A stretch of 64,000 nucleotides of DNA from Gymnopus androsaceus JB14 (GCA_009733575.1 ML769652.1:1-64000); one strand, 5' to 3'. Counted from the first letter of the stretch, positions 22,256 to 33,761 are shown. Made by a program: numbers and translations. The notes: generated by a model from the letters alone, not told the origin.

Positions 22256-25136
22256 TGAGTGATTCCAACGAGCAGGACGAGCCAAAGGAGGACGTGTCCA
22301 AGAACCACTTTTGGCGTCGCAAGCTATGGCTTGCGCGCAATCTCTGTCTCAGAGAAGGGTCGCAAGGAAAGGAACGTCCAGCTAAACTCTTGCATATACA
22401 ACGGACTAGGGGCTGGTCTCGCCATCTGTGAGTATTGCAGTTCTTCAAAGTTTTGTACCAAGCTGACTCTTTCCTCTTAGATTTTGGTATTACGCTCGTC
22501 GCTAGCTTGCTGAGGGAGTGGAGGCTGGATGGCAACGTGACTCGTTTTGTGTTCGTTTTCTTTGTGCCGTTTAACATTGCTATCAGCTTGGTGAGTGATT
22601 TTTGCACCTACAACCTTCATCTTGCTTACAGTTCTGCAGTTCTTTGCTTCAAACATTGTCACCGATATCCTCATGATGTGAGCACTCTTTCCAACAGGCA
22701 GCGAAACTTTTTTCTCAGCGTCATCTTTAGCTTTGGTCCTATGGCTCAGTTCCACAAAAACTCCAAATATTACTCTGCCGTAAAGCCTGTGCCCAGCCCC
22801 GAAGTGGACAATGACCTTCCTCATGTCACTATTCAGCTTCCAGTTTATAAAGAGAGTCTCAAGCTGACAATGTTTGTGTTTCGTTTCTTCCATTCTTAAA
22901 ATGACATCTAACCTATTCTGCAAGTGCTCCGAACGTCTTTTCACTGAAGAAAGCTATGCAAACATATGCTCATCAAGGCGGCACCTCGTTGATTTTCATT
23001 TGCGATGACGGGTTACAGGCTCTCAGCGAAGAAGACAGGAATGAGTGTATCAACTTTTATGCTACACACAACATTGGTTACACTGCCCGTCCTCCTCACT
23101 CGAATGACCCTGATGGATTCAAGCATGCTGGACGATTCAAGAAGGCTAGCAAGTGAGTCTTGGCTGTAGTTGAATTCTCTTTCTTACGTCCCTATAGCAT
23201 GAACTATGGTCTTGCTCTTTCCCTCAAGCTCGAAAAACATCTCACGGCCCTCGAAGCTCAAGGCAAAACCACCAGTCTACCGGCAATTGTCTCAAAGATT
23301 GGGCTTTGAAACTTGCTATCGACGAGATCTATGCGGAAAACGACAACAAGTGGAAACCTTGGGCTGCTAACGGCAAGATGCTTTGAATGGGAGAGGTAAG
23401 AAGAGTCGTTTCGAGAGCATGTTCAATACTTATCCATGACTTTAGATCATCCTCATCGTTGACTCGGGTGAGTCGAGTTTTTTTTCTGCAGCTGGTTATT
23501 ATTTACGCGCTCTTGATGCAGTCACTGTCGTCCCAGAGGATTGTTTCAGAGATGCTGCGCGAGAAATGGCCGAGGTAATGCTTCCTTCCCTTCGTTCTCT
23601 GTTGCTTGCTCACGACTATGCAGTTGCCGGAAGTTGCCATCATCCAACATGACTCTGACGTTATGCAAGTTGTGTTCCATTATTTCGAGGTAATGAAGAG
23701 CTATACCTGCATTTTTTCGACGATTCTGACCTCCCACAGAATGGCGTAACTTTCTTCACTCGTTGCATCAACAAGTAAAGCCTTCCTGCCCCATGTGCAG
23801 GTACTTACTCATGACTTTCTCCAGGAGTATCTCATTTCGGATGTGCAAACGGCGAAAGTCGCTCCTTTTGTTGGTCACAACGCTTTTCTTCGATGGAGTG
23901 CTGTTCAAGATGCATCTTTCGTTGACCCTGCCGACGGCAAGGTTAAGCAATGGTCTGAAGCTCATGTTTCAGAGGATTTTGATATGGCTTTGCGTCTCAT
24001 CAAGAAGGGTTACGTGGTTCAGTGTGTATCTTCGTCCATGTTTATGTTCGAATAAACCTCTGACTGCATTAGGTGGGCTACTTACTCTGCCGGCAGATTC
24101 AAGGAAGGTGTCAGTCTCACTGTTTTGGATGAGGTTGCTAGGTGGCAAAAGTATGCGTACAGTATGTGGTATCTTTTTGTCAATTTCCTTGCGAACATTC
24201 ATGCTCTTTAGGGTGCAATGAGCTAATCTTCAACCCCGCTTCGCCAATGGCTCTTCAAAGGACCTTTCAGCAAGCAACTGCGAACTTTTGTCATGTCCAA
24301 CGCTCCCGTCCACTACAAGCTCAATGCTTTGGGATACATGTTCTCTTACTACGGTCTTGCAGTCAGACCCCCCGCCACGTTTATCAACTACCTCGTGTTG
24401 AGTCTAGCATCGACTATCGATGCTTTCTACCTCGGCAGCTTCCAGATCTTCCTGGCGTGTATTATAGTCTATCAAGTCGCTGGCAATGTTTCGTTTGCGG
24501 TTACTTGAACATTGACTCAGCCACAAGAACGTCATTTGCCAGTCTTTTGGTTAACATCAAATGGCTTCCGTTCTTGTATGTCTTCCTTGTCGTTGTCGAT
24601 GTGTACTGATGATTGATGACAGCTTCTTCTTCTTCGGTGGTCTGGGTGTCCATGTATTCACTGCGCTTTCCGCCCATATGTTTTCGTATAACATGTGAGT
24701 TTTTTTTTCCTGTACAAGTTTTCACTGACTTTTGGTGATTTAGGACATGGGGAGCTACTGCCAAGGAAGTCGAAAAATCGACGTTCTGGATTGAAGGTCA
24801 GGAACCTTTTTCGATTCCATTCGACTCTTTCAGCTGACATTTCGTGGCCAACTACCTAGTTCTCGTATCTTCAAAACGTTTTGGTTTTCCCTACTCGTCA
24901 GCTTGCTCTTCCTCGCGACGCTGATAGTATTCAACCTCACCCATGTTCTACCTGTATGGCTGGTCGATTCCGTTTGTCGAAAACTGGGGAAGCTCTGTTC
25001 CGATGGTTGTTATTATTGCTTGTACTACTGTGCTGCCGGTGAGTCCAACGTTGAACGAAACTGGAATGAATTCAATGCTCATGAACGTGTTACCCAGATC
25101 GTACTGAACCCGTGGTTGATGATTTTTTCTTACTGA
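22256..25136 (+). pseudogene. Family 2 glycosyltransferase pseudogene (membrane type)
   Basis: Order of motifs matches the large membrane GT2 proteins of Agaricomycetes: GPMAQFHKNSKYYSAVKP, LPHVTIQLPVYKESL, LKKAMQTYAHQGGTS, RFKKASNMNYGLALSL, KWKPWAANGK, CFRDAAREMAE, VAPFVGHNAFLRW, HVSEDFDMALRLIKKGY, APVHYKLNALGYMFSYYGLA, GGLGVHVFTALSAHMFSYN and the C-terminus LNPWLMIFSY. Lesions seen are a frame change at about 23280, an in-frame TGA at 23384-23386 (expected Arg or Lys), the catalytic DSD read as DSV across the intron after 23467, extra bases at 23854-23857 (GAAAGTC) and about 24233-24236 (AACCCCG), and further frame loss at about 24505-24560. The N-terminal part also switches frame (22260-22430), so the 5' limit is approximate. 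Substitutions in key residues argue for true decay rather than sequencing error alone. Confidence 0.75.
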
Positions 25137-25416
25137 GCGCCGAGGTCTAGTCGTATATTTTTGTCGTTTGGTTGTTTTATGGACTGTAAATATATCGTGT
25201 CATGCATATGGGACTGTAGACTTGACTTATCATTTATGTAACTAGGTAGAAAGTAGTGTAAACGTAGTCGTACTATAAAGATGTATTTTGAAAGATGGAG
25301 CTCGAAGGACATATGTTGAACTGCCACCGTTTATTCCCACTCTCGATTCGATGAATGTTTGATGTATTATGCTTTGTATGTACACAGAAAGAGAGCTAAG
25401 ATTTACTTAAAGAATG

Positions 25417-27218
25417 TTAGTTCGCGTCACTGTAGGTGTATGCAGTCGTGGCGAAGCCCACGCGATTATAACCCGGTGTACTATCGAAGACTGAATAAAA
25501 TCTCTCGAGGAAAGTGTATCCATTAATGAAGTCGAGTCCAAGAAATTCGCCTGCGTAACAGTCATGAGCTTCAACTATTATGGAGTGCAAAGCTCGAAAA
25601 ACGCACCAAGATCTTGAATAACGAGATATATGGCATTAGGGTCACCACCTATATCCACATTCAACTCTCGCGGCCATATTTGAGCGTTGGGCGTGAAATG
25701 AAAATCGGTCTGTGATTCGACGTGAGCAATGCACGCTCATTTACGCTATTAATCATAAACACTCACTCCACCGATATTGAAGACCAGAGGTTGGAGCTCG
25801 TCGTACTGTGTTGCATTGATAGTGTAGAGTCCGACATAGGGATCGTATTTACCGCCCGTATACGAGATATATTGATTAAACATTGCTGTTCCGAGCAGGG
25901 TGAGGGTGGTACCGCTGTAGAGTCTACGGTCAGCTCGCACTCGATACTCCAAGGTTGAAAAACCTACGTGTCGACGATACCCGATATTTCCTTTTGAAGG
26001 GTGAAGTTAGCCTGCGGCGGTTGATACATTCTTAACAAGATAATGCTCCCCGTATCTTATAGTTTGATTGATTCCCCAGTATTGTCCAGCCACGGTGGTA
26101 TTGGATAACTTTGGCCTATGGAAGCATTAATTTTGTCAAGGAGAGCAATAGACAGACATAATCAATCCGCACGTATAGGTTATGGGGCCGGTGCATTCTC
26201 CATCATCCACGCCGCCTTCATAGACACGTTATTAGTTTGTGGCTGAAACGAACATTCAACGACGTTCACCCACCGAAAGTTAATTTGCCTTCAGAGTAGT
26301 ATTCACTCGCAGGATGGAAGGTAACGCCCAGTATCTCCTTCTTGATTACTCCTTCGTTGAGGAGAGTATCGGGGACTGTTGGTGCCAAACCGACGCTAGA
26401 AACAGTCCCGACCGTCAGATCAACTGGGCCAATGCTGAAGAAGTTAGATAAAGTTTGGCATCATCAAGGCAAATCAAGCGCACCCAAGTATACCATCCAC
26501 ACCATCGAAGCCTATAGCAAATTCTGCGGCTCCAATAAGTTGTTGCTCTACAGCAAGAGCAGGAGCTAACGCGACATAATCGAAATATTCCAGTCCTGTC
26601 GCACAGTCAGCCTCAGCGAAAAGGTACAATGAAGTAATAAAAAAAGTCTTCACCAAAAACGAATCCGCTTCCATATCCAACCGAGAAATATCCAATATCA
26701 GGTGAGCTCGGCTTGTAGGGTTGGCTCGCACCGACCTGTAGACTAGTCAGACAGGGAAAAAGTGCTATACAAAGTCTCGACTTGCCCACGTATTGCTGGA
26801 GCCCGTGTCTATCTGAGGTGGCGTCAAGTCTACACGTAACATAGCTCGAAAGCTCAACTTACAATCAACTGGTCTGTGGTGACATCGGCATTAGGTCTAC
26901 ACATAGCGTAGCTCAAAGATCCGACTTACAAGGTGGATTTTCGAGGCCAACTTTGACAGTGGCCAGATATATGACGACGTTATTATCGATTGGAACCGAC
27001 GGGGGTGGCTTTTCATTGTCAGACAATTGTTGGAGGCCCTTGGAGAAGTGTTTGGCCCTAGCTTGACTCGACTGGACCAAACCATGGCCACTGGTGATGT
27101 TGACAAGTTTGGTGAGAGATAAAGTCGTTGAGGTGAGGTTGGTATCGTCGCTCCGTACTAAGACCGAGCTCAGAGATAGAATAAAGATCCCGAGCAGAAC
27201 TTTAACAGGCGAGAGCAT
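25417..27218 (-). CDS. Secreted aspartic protease (pepsin family A1)
   Basis: Acid endopeptidase. The start at 27218 gives a signal peptide (MLSPVKVLLGIFILSLSSVL), a propeptide, then VVIYLATVKVGLENPPYQLI leading into IDTGSSNTWVG with the first catalytic Asp (near 26800). YKPSSPDIGYFSVGYGSGF, FAIGFDGVDGILG and KLTFGGVDDGECTGPITY follow. The second catalytic motif VDTGTTLTLLG is assembled across an intron (donor near 25970, acceptor before CGGTACC near 25920). The tail is FLGLDFINGYTFLERFYSV then GYNRVGFATT, with stop at 25417. An 11-nt exon at 26863-26873 joins PY to QLI. One frame break lies at 26048-26051: reading YGSIILLRMYQPP onward requires three rather than four G on the coding strand. 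At least ten introns. If the extra base is real the protein ends early and lacks the second Asp. Confidence 0.85.
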
Positions 27219-27332
27219 GCTGGTACGAATAGCAGATGGAGGAAGGCAAGAAAAACTCTGCCTACATAACCTTGAGAGTGTGGCTTGCTTTTGAACTCCT
27301 CTAGCGGCGGATCCACAAGAGTTTGGGGATAG

Positions 27333-27815
27333 CTACATAGCTTGAGGGATATAAGAATCGTTCTTCAAGGACGTAATGAATGGGCATATCGGAAGGTATC
27401 TCTCGTACCGGAGGCCAATGAAATGGTTGAATAGGCAACCAAATTTCTTGTTCAGCTCCACAGAATGTGTAGGAAGCTGGTCTCGGTAGGTGGAATTTTC
27501 CATAGACCCAATTTGGGCACGAATAGACGCGAAATGCGAAAGGAAGAGGCTGAAGTTATTCCACTGAGTACGGAAGTCTACTTCTTTGTGAGAGGAAGTG
27601 TAATCAGGTGGCATGAGGGCCTGAGTAAATGATGATGAAAGATAAAAAGCTGCTTCAATACGGCGAGAAAAGGTACAGTAAGCGCAATGCGGCCATAGGT
27701 GCTGTTCAGAATTTCGGGCTTTAGCTGGAGTAGAAGACAGATGATCCATGCTAATCTTGTGAGAATCTCTTCTGGGGTGTGATGCCGCGCTCTCTTGGTG
27801 CGTCAAATGATTCAT
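27333..27815 (-). CDS. Possible small protein, unknown
   Basis: Uninterrupted 160-codon frame starting MNHLTHQESAASHPRRDSH. It includes a cysteine/aromatic segment EQHLWPHCAYCTFSRRIEAA and later RYLPICPFITSLKND. I recognise no domain and see no signal peptide. It lies upstream of the aspartic protease on the same strand. The length without introns in an intron-dense genome is mild support only; it may be a chance frame. Confidence 0.3.
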   Translation of the reverse strand: MNHLTHQESAASHPRRDSHKISMDHLSSTPAKARNSEQHLWPHCAYCTFSRRIEAAFYLSSSFTQALMPPDYTSSHKEVDFRTQWNNFSLFLSHFASIRAQIGSMENSTYRDQLPTHSVELNKKFGCLFNHFIGLRYERYLPICPFITSLKNDSYIPQAM

Positions 27816-29164
27816 AGCACGATTTGGGGATTGCCACTCGAGATGTTGAGTTAAACTTTTTATCTATTCGTGAGTGTTGCGACTTGTAAGTCACGGGTAC
27901 ATTCACACACGTGATTATCTCTATCTTATCTTGCTACTCTCGAATTTGTGGACGACTCGGCTCTTCAAAAAGCGATGCCACGTTGGATTGAACTGGAACT
28001 GAGCATTGCTGAGTATAATCTATAACTTTACAATCACCGATTCAACCCCACCAGGATCATATTATGGTCGTTGTCAATGTTGATGTGTCTAGCAGTCTTC
28101 CAATGATTTTACCTTTCCACTGGCGAAGAAATTAGAAACGCGAGTGCATAGGTGGATGCTCAAGCACTCCCAGCCATAAAATGGTGGTTGCATTCAAGCG
28201 TAACGGTAGCCCGCGATGGCTGATTTGGTACATCCTTACCGCGAGTCGTCGACAGTCCTCGGGTCAAATCTTGAGTCAAGCGCTTCTGTGGCGTGTCGTA
28301 CGACCTCGCCCTACGTGCTTCGGAGATGAATCCTACAGAGTTTCAGTACGTCTTAGTTTCTATTGAACTTTCTTGTGGAACTGGAATCCTCACCTTGCTT
28401 TATACTCATTTTCAGCGGTTCGTGTAACAGTGGGTTTTTTCGATGCAATGGGAGAATATAGCAAGACCCGGACACGTATAGTACTCTCTAGGTGGGCATC
28501 ACTAGGTAGCGCTGCTACGCTGTGCGTGCTCGCTGGCTGGCCGATTGTTCCCCGAAGCAGTAGCTCATGGGCTGTGATGCGATCATTCCAACTATCGGTT
28601 TCCACTGGAAACTTTAACCCTCACCTAAACTCTCCGGGTCCTCGGTGAGGCACACCACCGCCAGTTTCTTCCCAGTTGTGCGCTACGACTTGCACACCTC
28701 AGGATGGACCTCTGGGTAGTTCAGCACGAGATAGACGCGTTGTTTCTCCTTGGACTTGGGGAGAAACACGTTTCAAGGGTGCTTTTGTAAAAGAAATGGC
28801 CGAGACGAAGTTAGGACAACGTAACGCTGCAACTCCACGGAATCCCAAGCTTGCTTTCTGGAATCCGAGCTCAATTGACATTCTTCCGTTAATCGCTTTT
28901 GGTCTCTTCGCCTCTTCCATCCTGACCACTATCCGCCCAGAGCGTCTCACTGTAGAGCTCCCTCATATCCTCGTAAAAACGGAATTGTTCTTCTTGAATT
29001 TAGGCAAGAGCCTCTGCTTTTTTTTCTTTGTAAACGTACGTCGGATTCTCGTACTCATTGATGACCACCATTTGACACTATTCATCCGTTTCTTTTTTCC
29101 ATTTTGCCACCAATACTGATGTATCTGCACGCCACAGGTCTGAATCGCCTCTCATCGCTTCGGG
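27816..29164. other. Intergenic region upstream of the 29165 gene
   Basis: Only short frames in several phases, none with recognisable motifs. A pyrimidine-rich stretch lies at 29090-29160 just before the ATG at 29165. Probably the promoter and leader of that gene. Confidence 0.4.
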
Positions 29165-30418
29165 ATGGATTTTAGTTTTGACTCGGATGTTACAGCGGCA
29201 TCGACTCGACCGCTATTCGAATACAGTAGCACTGGAGGTGGTAGCTGCAGCAACCCTCGAAGCGGCTCAACTGCTGCTACTGAACTCGATGTATCCTCAT
29301 TCCAGAGCGGTGGTTTCAGTGATTTTACACTCGATCTTAGTTGCTTGTCGAATCCATCATCTCCAGCTAGCTTACCTTCCACTCCTCTCATTTCCGAGAA
29401 TGGGATGAATATTCTCCCAGCACCAGCGCCCTCATCCCCACTTCTGACGCCAGTGGAAGAGAGCGCCCGGAGCAGCCCGGTACCAGAAAAGTCCTCTCCT
29501 AAACTTTCGACCATGAACAGGGCGACATCCATGATGCGTATGTCGCTGCCGGCCATGAAGTACATTGGTCGAGGAACGCCTGTTGATCCTACTCGAAGAT
29601 CTGAATGGGGAGGCAGGAAAAGCGAAGACGTGACGGAAGACGGAATGCTCTTTTCCGGGGATCGCGCTCGCTCACTCGACTCCCATACACATCCTCCGCG
29701 ACGCTCATTCGACTGGCAGCCCGGCTCGGGTCCTCGAGCCCTATCCCCCCTTCACATGGACCTCGATTCGTCTCTCGAGGATCATTCCCAGAAATTTCTT
29801 GAGCCGCTACCCGAATCATCGAAAATACAGATACAAGTTGACTCTGATCCGGCGGAATGGGAGTCTGTAATGAAGACTGTATTAGGCTCTTCTGGAGCTT
29901 CCTCGTCTCCCAATCCTCATCTGGCAGATGGGACCTCTAGTCGACGGAACAGCCAGGGTCCTGTACCGGGTCTTCCACAACATCCTAATGGCTTCGATAT
30001 CGTCCTTGGACTAAACTCCGCCCTCGACCTTGGCCTCGGTCTCGGGAAAGGCATGAACTTCTTCGACTTGGGCTTGATTCCAGATACCGGGAGAGATACG
30101 CCCTCGGTCTACTCTTTGGCTCCGGAGAGTCCTGAAGCTACTCAACCACCCTCTGAAGAGAAACCGAATCATGAGCTTGGTTCGCCAGAGAGTAATCAGG
30201 ATGGTAGTGCGCCTTCGCAGGAACACGCGGAACAACAACAAGAGCAGCACTCGTCAGAAGACGATGCTTCTGGTAGCACTGCTGCTGAAGTCAAGGCGCG
30301 TGTGATGCCGTTTGAACCCAAGGCCATGCGTGATGTCCGCAGGATGCAGTGGTGGCAGAGGGCTGTCTCTAAGCTCAGAAAGGTGCAGAAATTTATCAAG
30401 ACACCTAGTCGGATTTGA
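29165..30418 (+). CDS. Intronless Ser/Pro-rich protein of unknown function
   Basis: 417 residues from MDFSFDSDVTAASTRPLFE. Most is low complexity, rich in Ser, Pro and Glu, with features of a regulatory disordered protein: SPxx motifs (SSPLLTPVEESARSSPVPEK), RRSFDWQPGS and an acidic Gln/Glu tract before the end. A short GL-rich repeat (LNSALDLGLGLGKGMNFF) and a basic, aromatic C-terminal helix (RDVRRMQWWQRAVSKLRKVQ) are the only candidate folded or binding elements. No known domain recognised. The ATG is the first in frame after upstream stops; coding is supported by length and by codon-like periodicity with no stops. Confidence 0.65.
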   Translation: MDFSFDSDVTAASTRPLFEYSSTGGGSCSNPRSGSTAATELDVSSFQSGGFSDFTLDLSCLSNPSSPASLPSTPLISENGMNILPAPAPSSPLLTPVEESARSSPVPEKSSPKLSTMNRATSMMRMSLPAMKYIGRGTPVDPTRRSEWGGRKSEDVTEDGMLFSGDRARSLDSHTHPPRRSFDWQPGSGPRALSPLHMDLDSSLEDHSQKFLEPLPESSKIQIQVDSDPAEWESVMKTVLGSSGASSSPNPHLADGTSSRRNSQGPVPGLPQHPNGFDIVLGLNSALDLGLGLGKGMNFFDLGLIPDTGRDTPSVYSLAPESPEATQPPSEEKPNHELGSPESNQDGSAPSQEHAEQQQEQHSSEDDASGSTAAEVKARVMPFEPKAMRDVRRMQWWQRAVSKLRKVQKFIKTPSRI

Positions 30419-30822
30419 TATAATATCCTTGGGAGGAAAAGGATCTGTTTGATATGGGATCATTACTATTATCGTGATCGTCATTTCATTTCTTGTTACT
30501 TCTATCTCAGCGTTCCATATTATTTAGGATACCCAACCTTCTTTCTCCTCGTTTATTCATGCGTCACATATACAGGACAGTACTTTCGATATTCACACTT
30601 TACACGTATACGTATACTCTTGCATAGTTCATTCTTCTTCAGCGTAGCCACCCACACTCGTTTACCTCCCCAATTCGCGGTGTCACATTCCTTACTTTGT
30701 AATTTTCATCTCATCTTCAATCTTCGAATCGGAATAGAACTCGATCATAACGTCAGTTCCTGGTATTAATCGTGTGTCCAAGTGGTACCACCTAGTACAT
30801 TATAGCAACTTTTTAGTCGACC

Positions 30823-31445
30823 CTAAACAAAAGACATCCCCAGTGCCGATACCACGACCCACAAAACTATGAAGCTTGGGACACCAAATCGAGTTCCGGC
30901 CCCGTTACTGTGGATTACGATCGTTTCATTCTGGACAGCCGTTCCATTCGTAGCGCAAGCTGATGTAAAAGCTATCGAACACGATCATCAATAGCCCGCA
31001 AAAGTATGAACGATACTGTGCGTACCATTGAGATAGCCTTGAGCCGCAGACTGAACTATCCCCGCCGTGTTATCGAATCCACACTGGAGACACGTTGCGA
31101 GGTCCTGGCTGACAGTATTGGTGCATGAGCAGGTGGTGAAGTTGCAATCCTAAAGGAATAAGTTAGAGAAGGAGTAGCCATGCTGGTGTAACGCGCTCAC
31201 TGTATAAAGTGGCATCATAAATGAAGTGCATGCGCCGCTCGTTCCGCAAAATCCAGATAGAATAGAGCTGAAATTGAGATTGGACGACTGACTCGTAGCG
31301 TCATCCACCTCAAGGATGAACTCGCTTGGTGCAGCTGAACCTACGAGTGCGTGTCAATACTGGGTCAACAAGCAACTTGCTGAGGAGGCCTACCAACTGA
31401 TAACCACGCCAACAACAATAGCCCAGCTATGAATTTATACAACAT
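30823..31445 (-). CDS. Small secreted cysteine-rich protein, probably GPI-anchored
   Basis: Four short exons, found only after splicing. The start at 31445 (MLYKFIAGLLLLAWLSVGSA) is a clear signal peptide; introns are GTAGGC..CGTAG, GTGAGC..CTTTAG and GTACGC..GATAG. The mature part reads PSEFILEVDDATSQ, then FCGTSGACTSFMMPLYT, DCNFTTCSCTNTVSQDLATC, LQCGFDNTAG and SACATNGTAVQNETIVIH. The C-terminus (FGVPSFIVLWVVVSALGMSF) is hydrophobic after a Gly/Ala/Asn-rich site, as for GPI attachment. The cysteine spacing (CSC, then CLQC) recalls small basidiomycete extracellular CFEM-like proteins, but I cannot assign it firmly. A TATA-like element on the minus strand lies near 31587-31593. Stop TAG is at 30823-30825. 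Surface or wall protein by inference. Confidence 0.72.
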
Positions 31446-32646
31446 CTTCAAGATAGCAATACAACTGAAGCTACAAGTGGGAGAAGGTAACTTGGCGAAG
31501 GAACGTCAAAGGACCAGCCAAAAGGATTGAAAGGGAAGGAAAGAAAGTGCTAGCAGTGTTATGAATTTGGTCCGCTCTTATAATGGCTTTATAACTGAAT
31601 AATTTCGCATAGCCTGGAAACCATGGTCTATTTCTGGGTTGGCCTCGAAGGTCCGGGACTCACAAAATTCTACACGTTCCAGTCAAATATATTGAATGAT
31701 TGTTGATTGGATATATATAGACAGTGCGTTGGATTGTCAGACAGACCTTTCGAGGACTTCAAATGGCAATGACATGAATGTACCATCCTTCACCTATACT
31801 TGAGCGATGAATGTCTTGAGAGCTAGCCGGTTACTTTTTTTCAGCCTGCTGGATCGAAACTAGGAAATGGAATGAGCATGTTAGCGATTAACCTATATGG
31901 AAAAAATCCGGGAAATCGATCATCGATGTCGGGGAAGCCGCTGCGCAGCGCACTGCACCCTACTGAAGACAGTTTGTAGATGAATTAGTAACAAAGAAAC
32001 AAATCATGTTTGTCGTCAAGCTTCACACCACAAACGTTTGTCGGACACAGTAGTGCGTTCACTATCATCAACAAAGCTGGTAACGTTGCTGGGATCATGG
32101 ATGCGGCGCAAAGGTTTTGAATAGCCCCCGACTAATAATCTTTTAGTTTTATTTTGTCGTTCATAGAGATGTCAGAGCTATAAGATGTTTATTCGCGTCA
32201 TGATAAGTACCGAGCAATGGGCTTTACTGAGAATACATACTTTGAAGCTCTTAAACCATCTTGAACAAGATATATTGAGCATTCATCTTGAGCTACCGCT
32301 TTTGGAGTCTGAAGTGGGTTAAACTGGGTAATCAATTGTATTCTTGTTATTCGACTAGGGAATCGCCCCGAGTTTTTCTATGAGGCGCTGAATGGGCAAT
32401 GTTGGAAGAGATAAATCGCCATTCCAACTCAGCCATTCTCGACACGGGGGCCTTTGTGCTGGGAAAATCGAGATGATGGTTGTTCGCGAAAAGTGGTGCT
32501 TTACCGTTAGCTACCACTCCCGGCTTCGTCAAGGTAATGTAAGAGCAAATACGTTGATAAGGACCCCGAAAACTTCGTACTCAACCAGGCGATGATTGTA
32601 ACGGCTCAGGGAGTCAGAGTCAAATATCATCAAAGGCATGAGCCTG
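31446..32646. other. Intergenic region, nothing recognised
   Basis: Contains the promoter of the small secreted protein. No frame longer than about 60 codons and no repeats of note before the hairpin at 32647. Confidence 0.4.
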
Positions 32647-32769
32647 CATCAGCAAAACCTGGGTGTTCGCCATACTTAGCAAGGTCCCGCTCTGTACAGC
32701 TCTGTACAGCTCTGTGCAAAGCTGCACAGAGGGGGACCTTGCTATGGGATCACCCAGGTTTTGCTGATG
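32647..32769. repeat. 123-bp hairpin with perfect terminal inverted repeats (MITE-like)
   Basis: The left end CATCAGCAAAACCTGGGTG is repeated in exact reverse complement at the right end (32751-32769). Further in, AGCAAGGTCCC pairs with GGGACCTTGCT. The centre holds a CTCTGTACAG unit about two and a half times, which can pair with the CTGCACAGAG that follows. The whole forms a near-continuous stem. No flanking duplication was evident. Confidence 0.75.
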
Positions 32770-32833
32770 TGATGTCCAAATAAACCCGTTCTATAGTGGT
32801 AAACGGTAGGCTAATCAAGCTAGTACATGGGGG

Positions 32834-33518
32834 TTTCAAACACGCGAAAGTGCAAAAAAATCCGCTCGAACAAAATACTAACTGATTTATAAAATTTTGT
32901 GCAAAAAATCACTCATGAGTGAAAATTTCAGTGAAATTGGATTATTCAGTCAAATGGTCTTGTTGAGTGAAAATATACATATCAGTACATTATTTAGATA
33001 AACTGAAGAAGGGCCTGAATTATGGTATATCTGAGCTCCTGAAATAGTAAATGATTTGTTATATATTGCAAGTCAAATCATTCCGAGTGAAATATTTCCT
33101 TTCAGGTGTATTTTCAGACAACATAAAAAGTTGTGTGAATAATGATATTTCAGAATAACTGAAAAGCCTCAACCACATTCATTTCAGGCTTTTCAGTTAT
33201 TCTGAAAGATGATTATTCATATAACTTTTCATATTGTCTGAAAATACGCCTGAAAGGAAATATTTCACTTGGAATGATTTGACTTGCAATATATAACAAA
33301 TCATTTACCATTTCAGGAGCTCAGATATACTATTATTCAGGCCCTTCTTCAGTTTATCTAAACAATGTACTGATATGTATATTTTCACTCAACAAGACTG
33401 TTTGAGTGAATAATTAAATTTCACTCAAATTTTCACTCATAAGTGATTTTTGACATGAAATTTTATAAATTAGTTAGTATTTCGTTTGAGCAGATTTTTT
33501 TGCACTTTCGGTGTGAAA
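32834..33518. repeat. 0.68-kb foldback palindrome (two 325-bp arms, 16-bp loop)
   Basis: Arm 32845-33169 is the near-exact reverse complement of 33186-33510, with loop 33170-33185. The arms begin CGAAAGTGCAAAAAAATC and end GATTTTTTTGCACTTTCG. Pairing continues outward imperfectly (TTTCAAACACG against GTGTGAAA). The arms are AT-rich and full of GTGAAA/TTTCA words; no ORF of note lies inside. Only scattered mismatches were noticed, so the structure is recent or kept by gene conversion. A non-autonomous foldback DNA transposon is the simplest reading. Confidence 0.85.
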
Positions 33519-33761
33519 GATAAAGACTAGCATGACGGAATCACATCCGTCACTATAAGTACTATGACTCGACGGAAGTATGTTCATCCGTCCGGGCCCG
33601 CTACCAACTGGAGACTGTTCAACCAAATGCGGGACCGTGACTCTTGAGCGATGAACGATTTGAAGGTGTCACGATTTCGCTTCCGCCAGCCAGTCATTGT
33701 ACTCATGCCTATAAATGGTTATCCAAAGGACGTTATAGTCCATCAATAGTACGGGTTTCTG

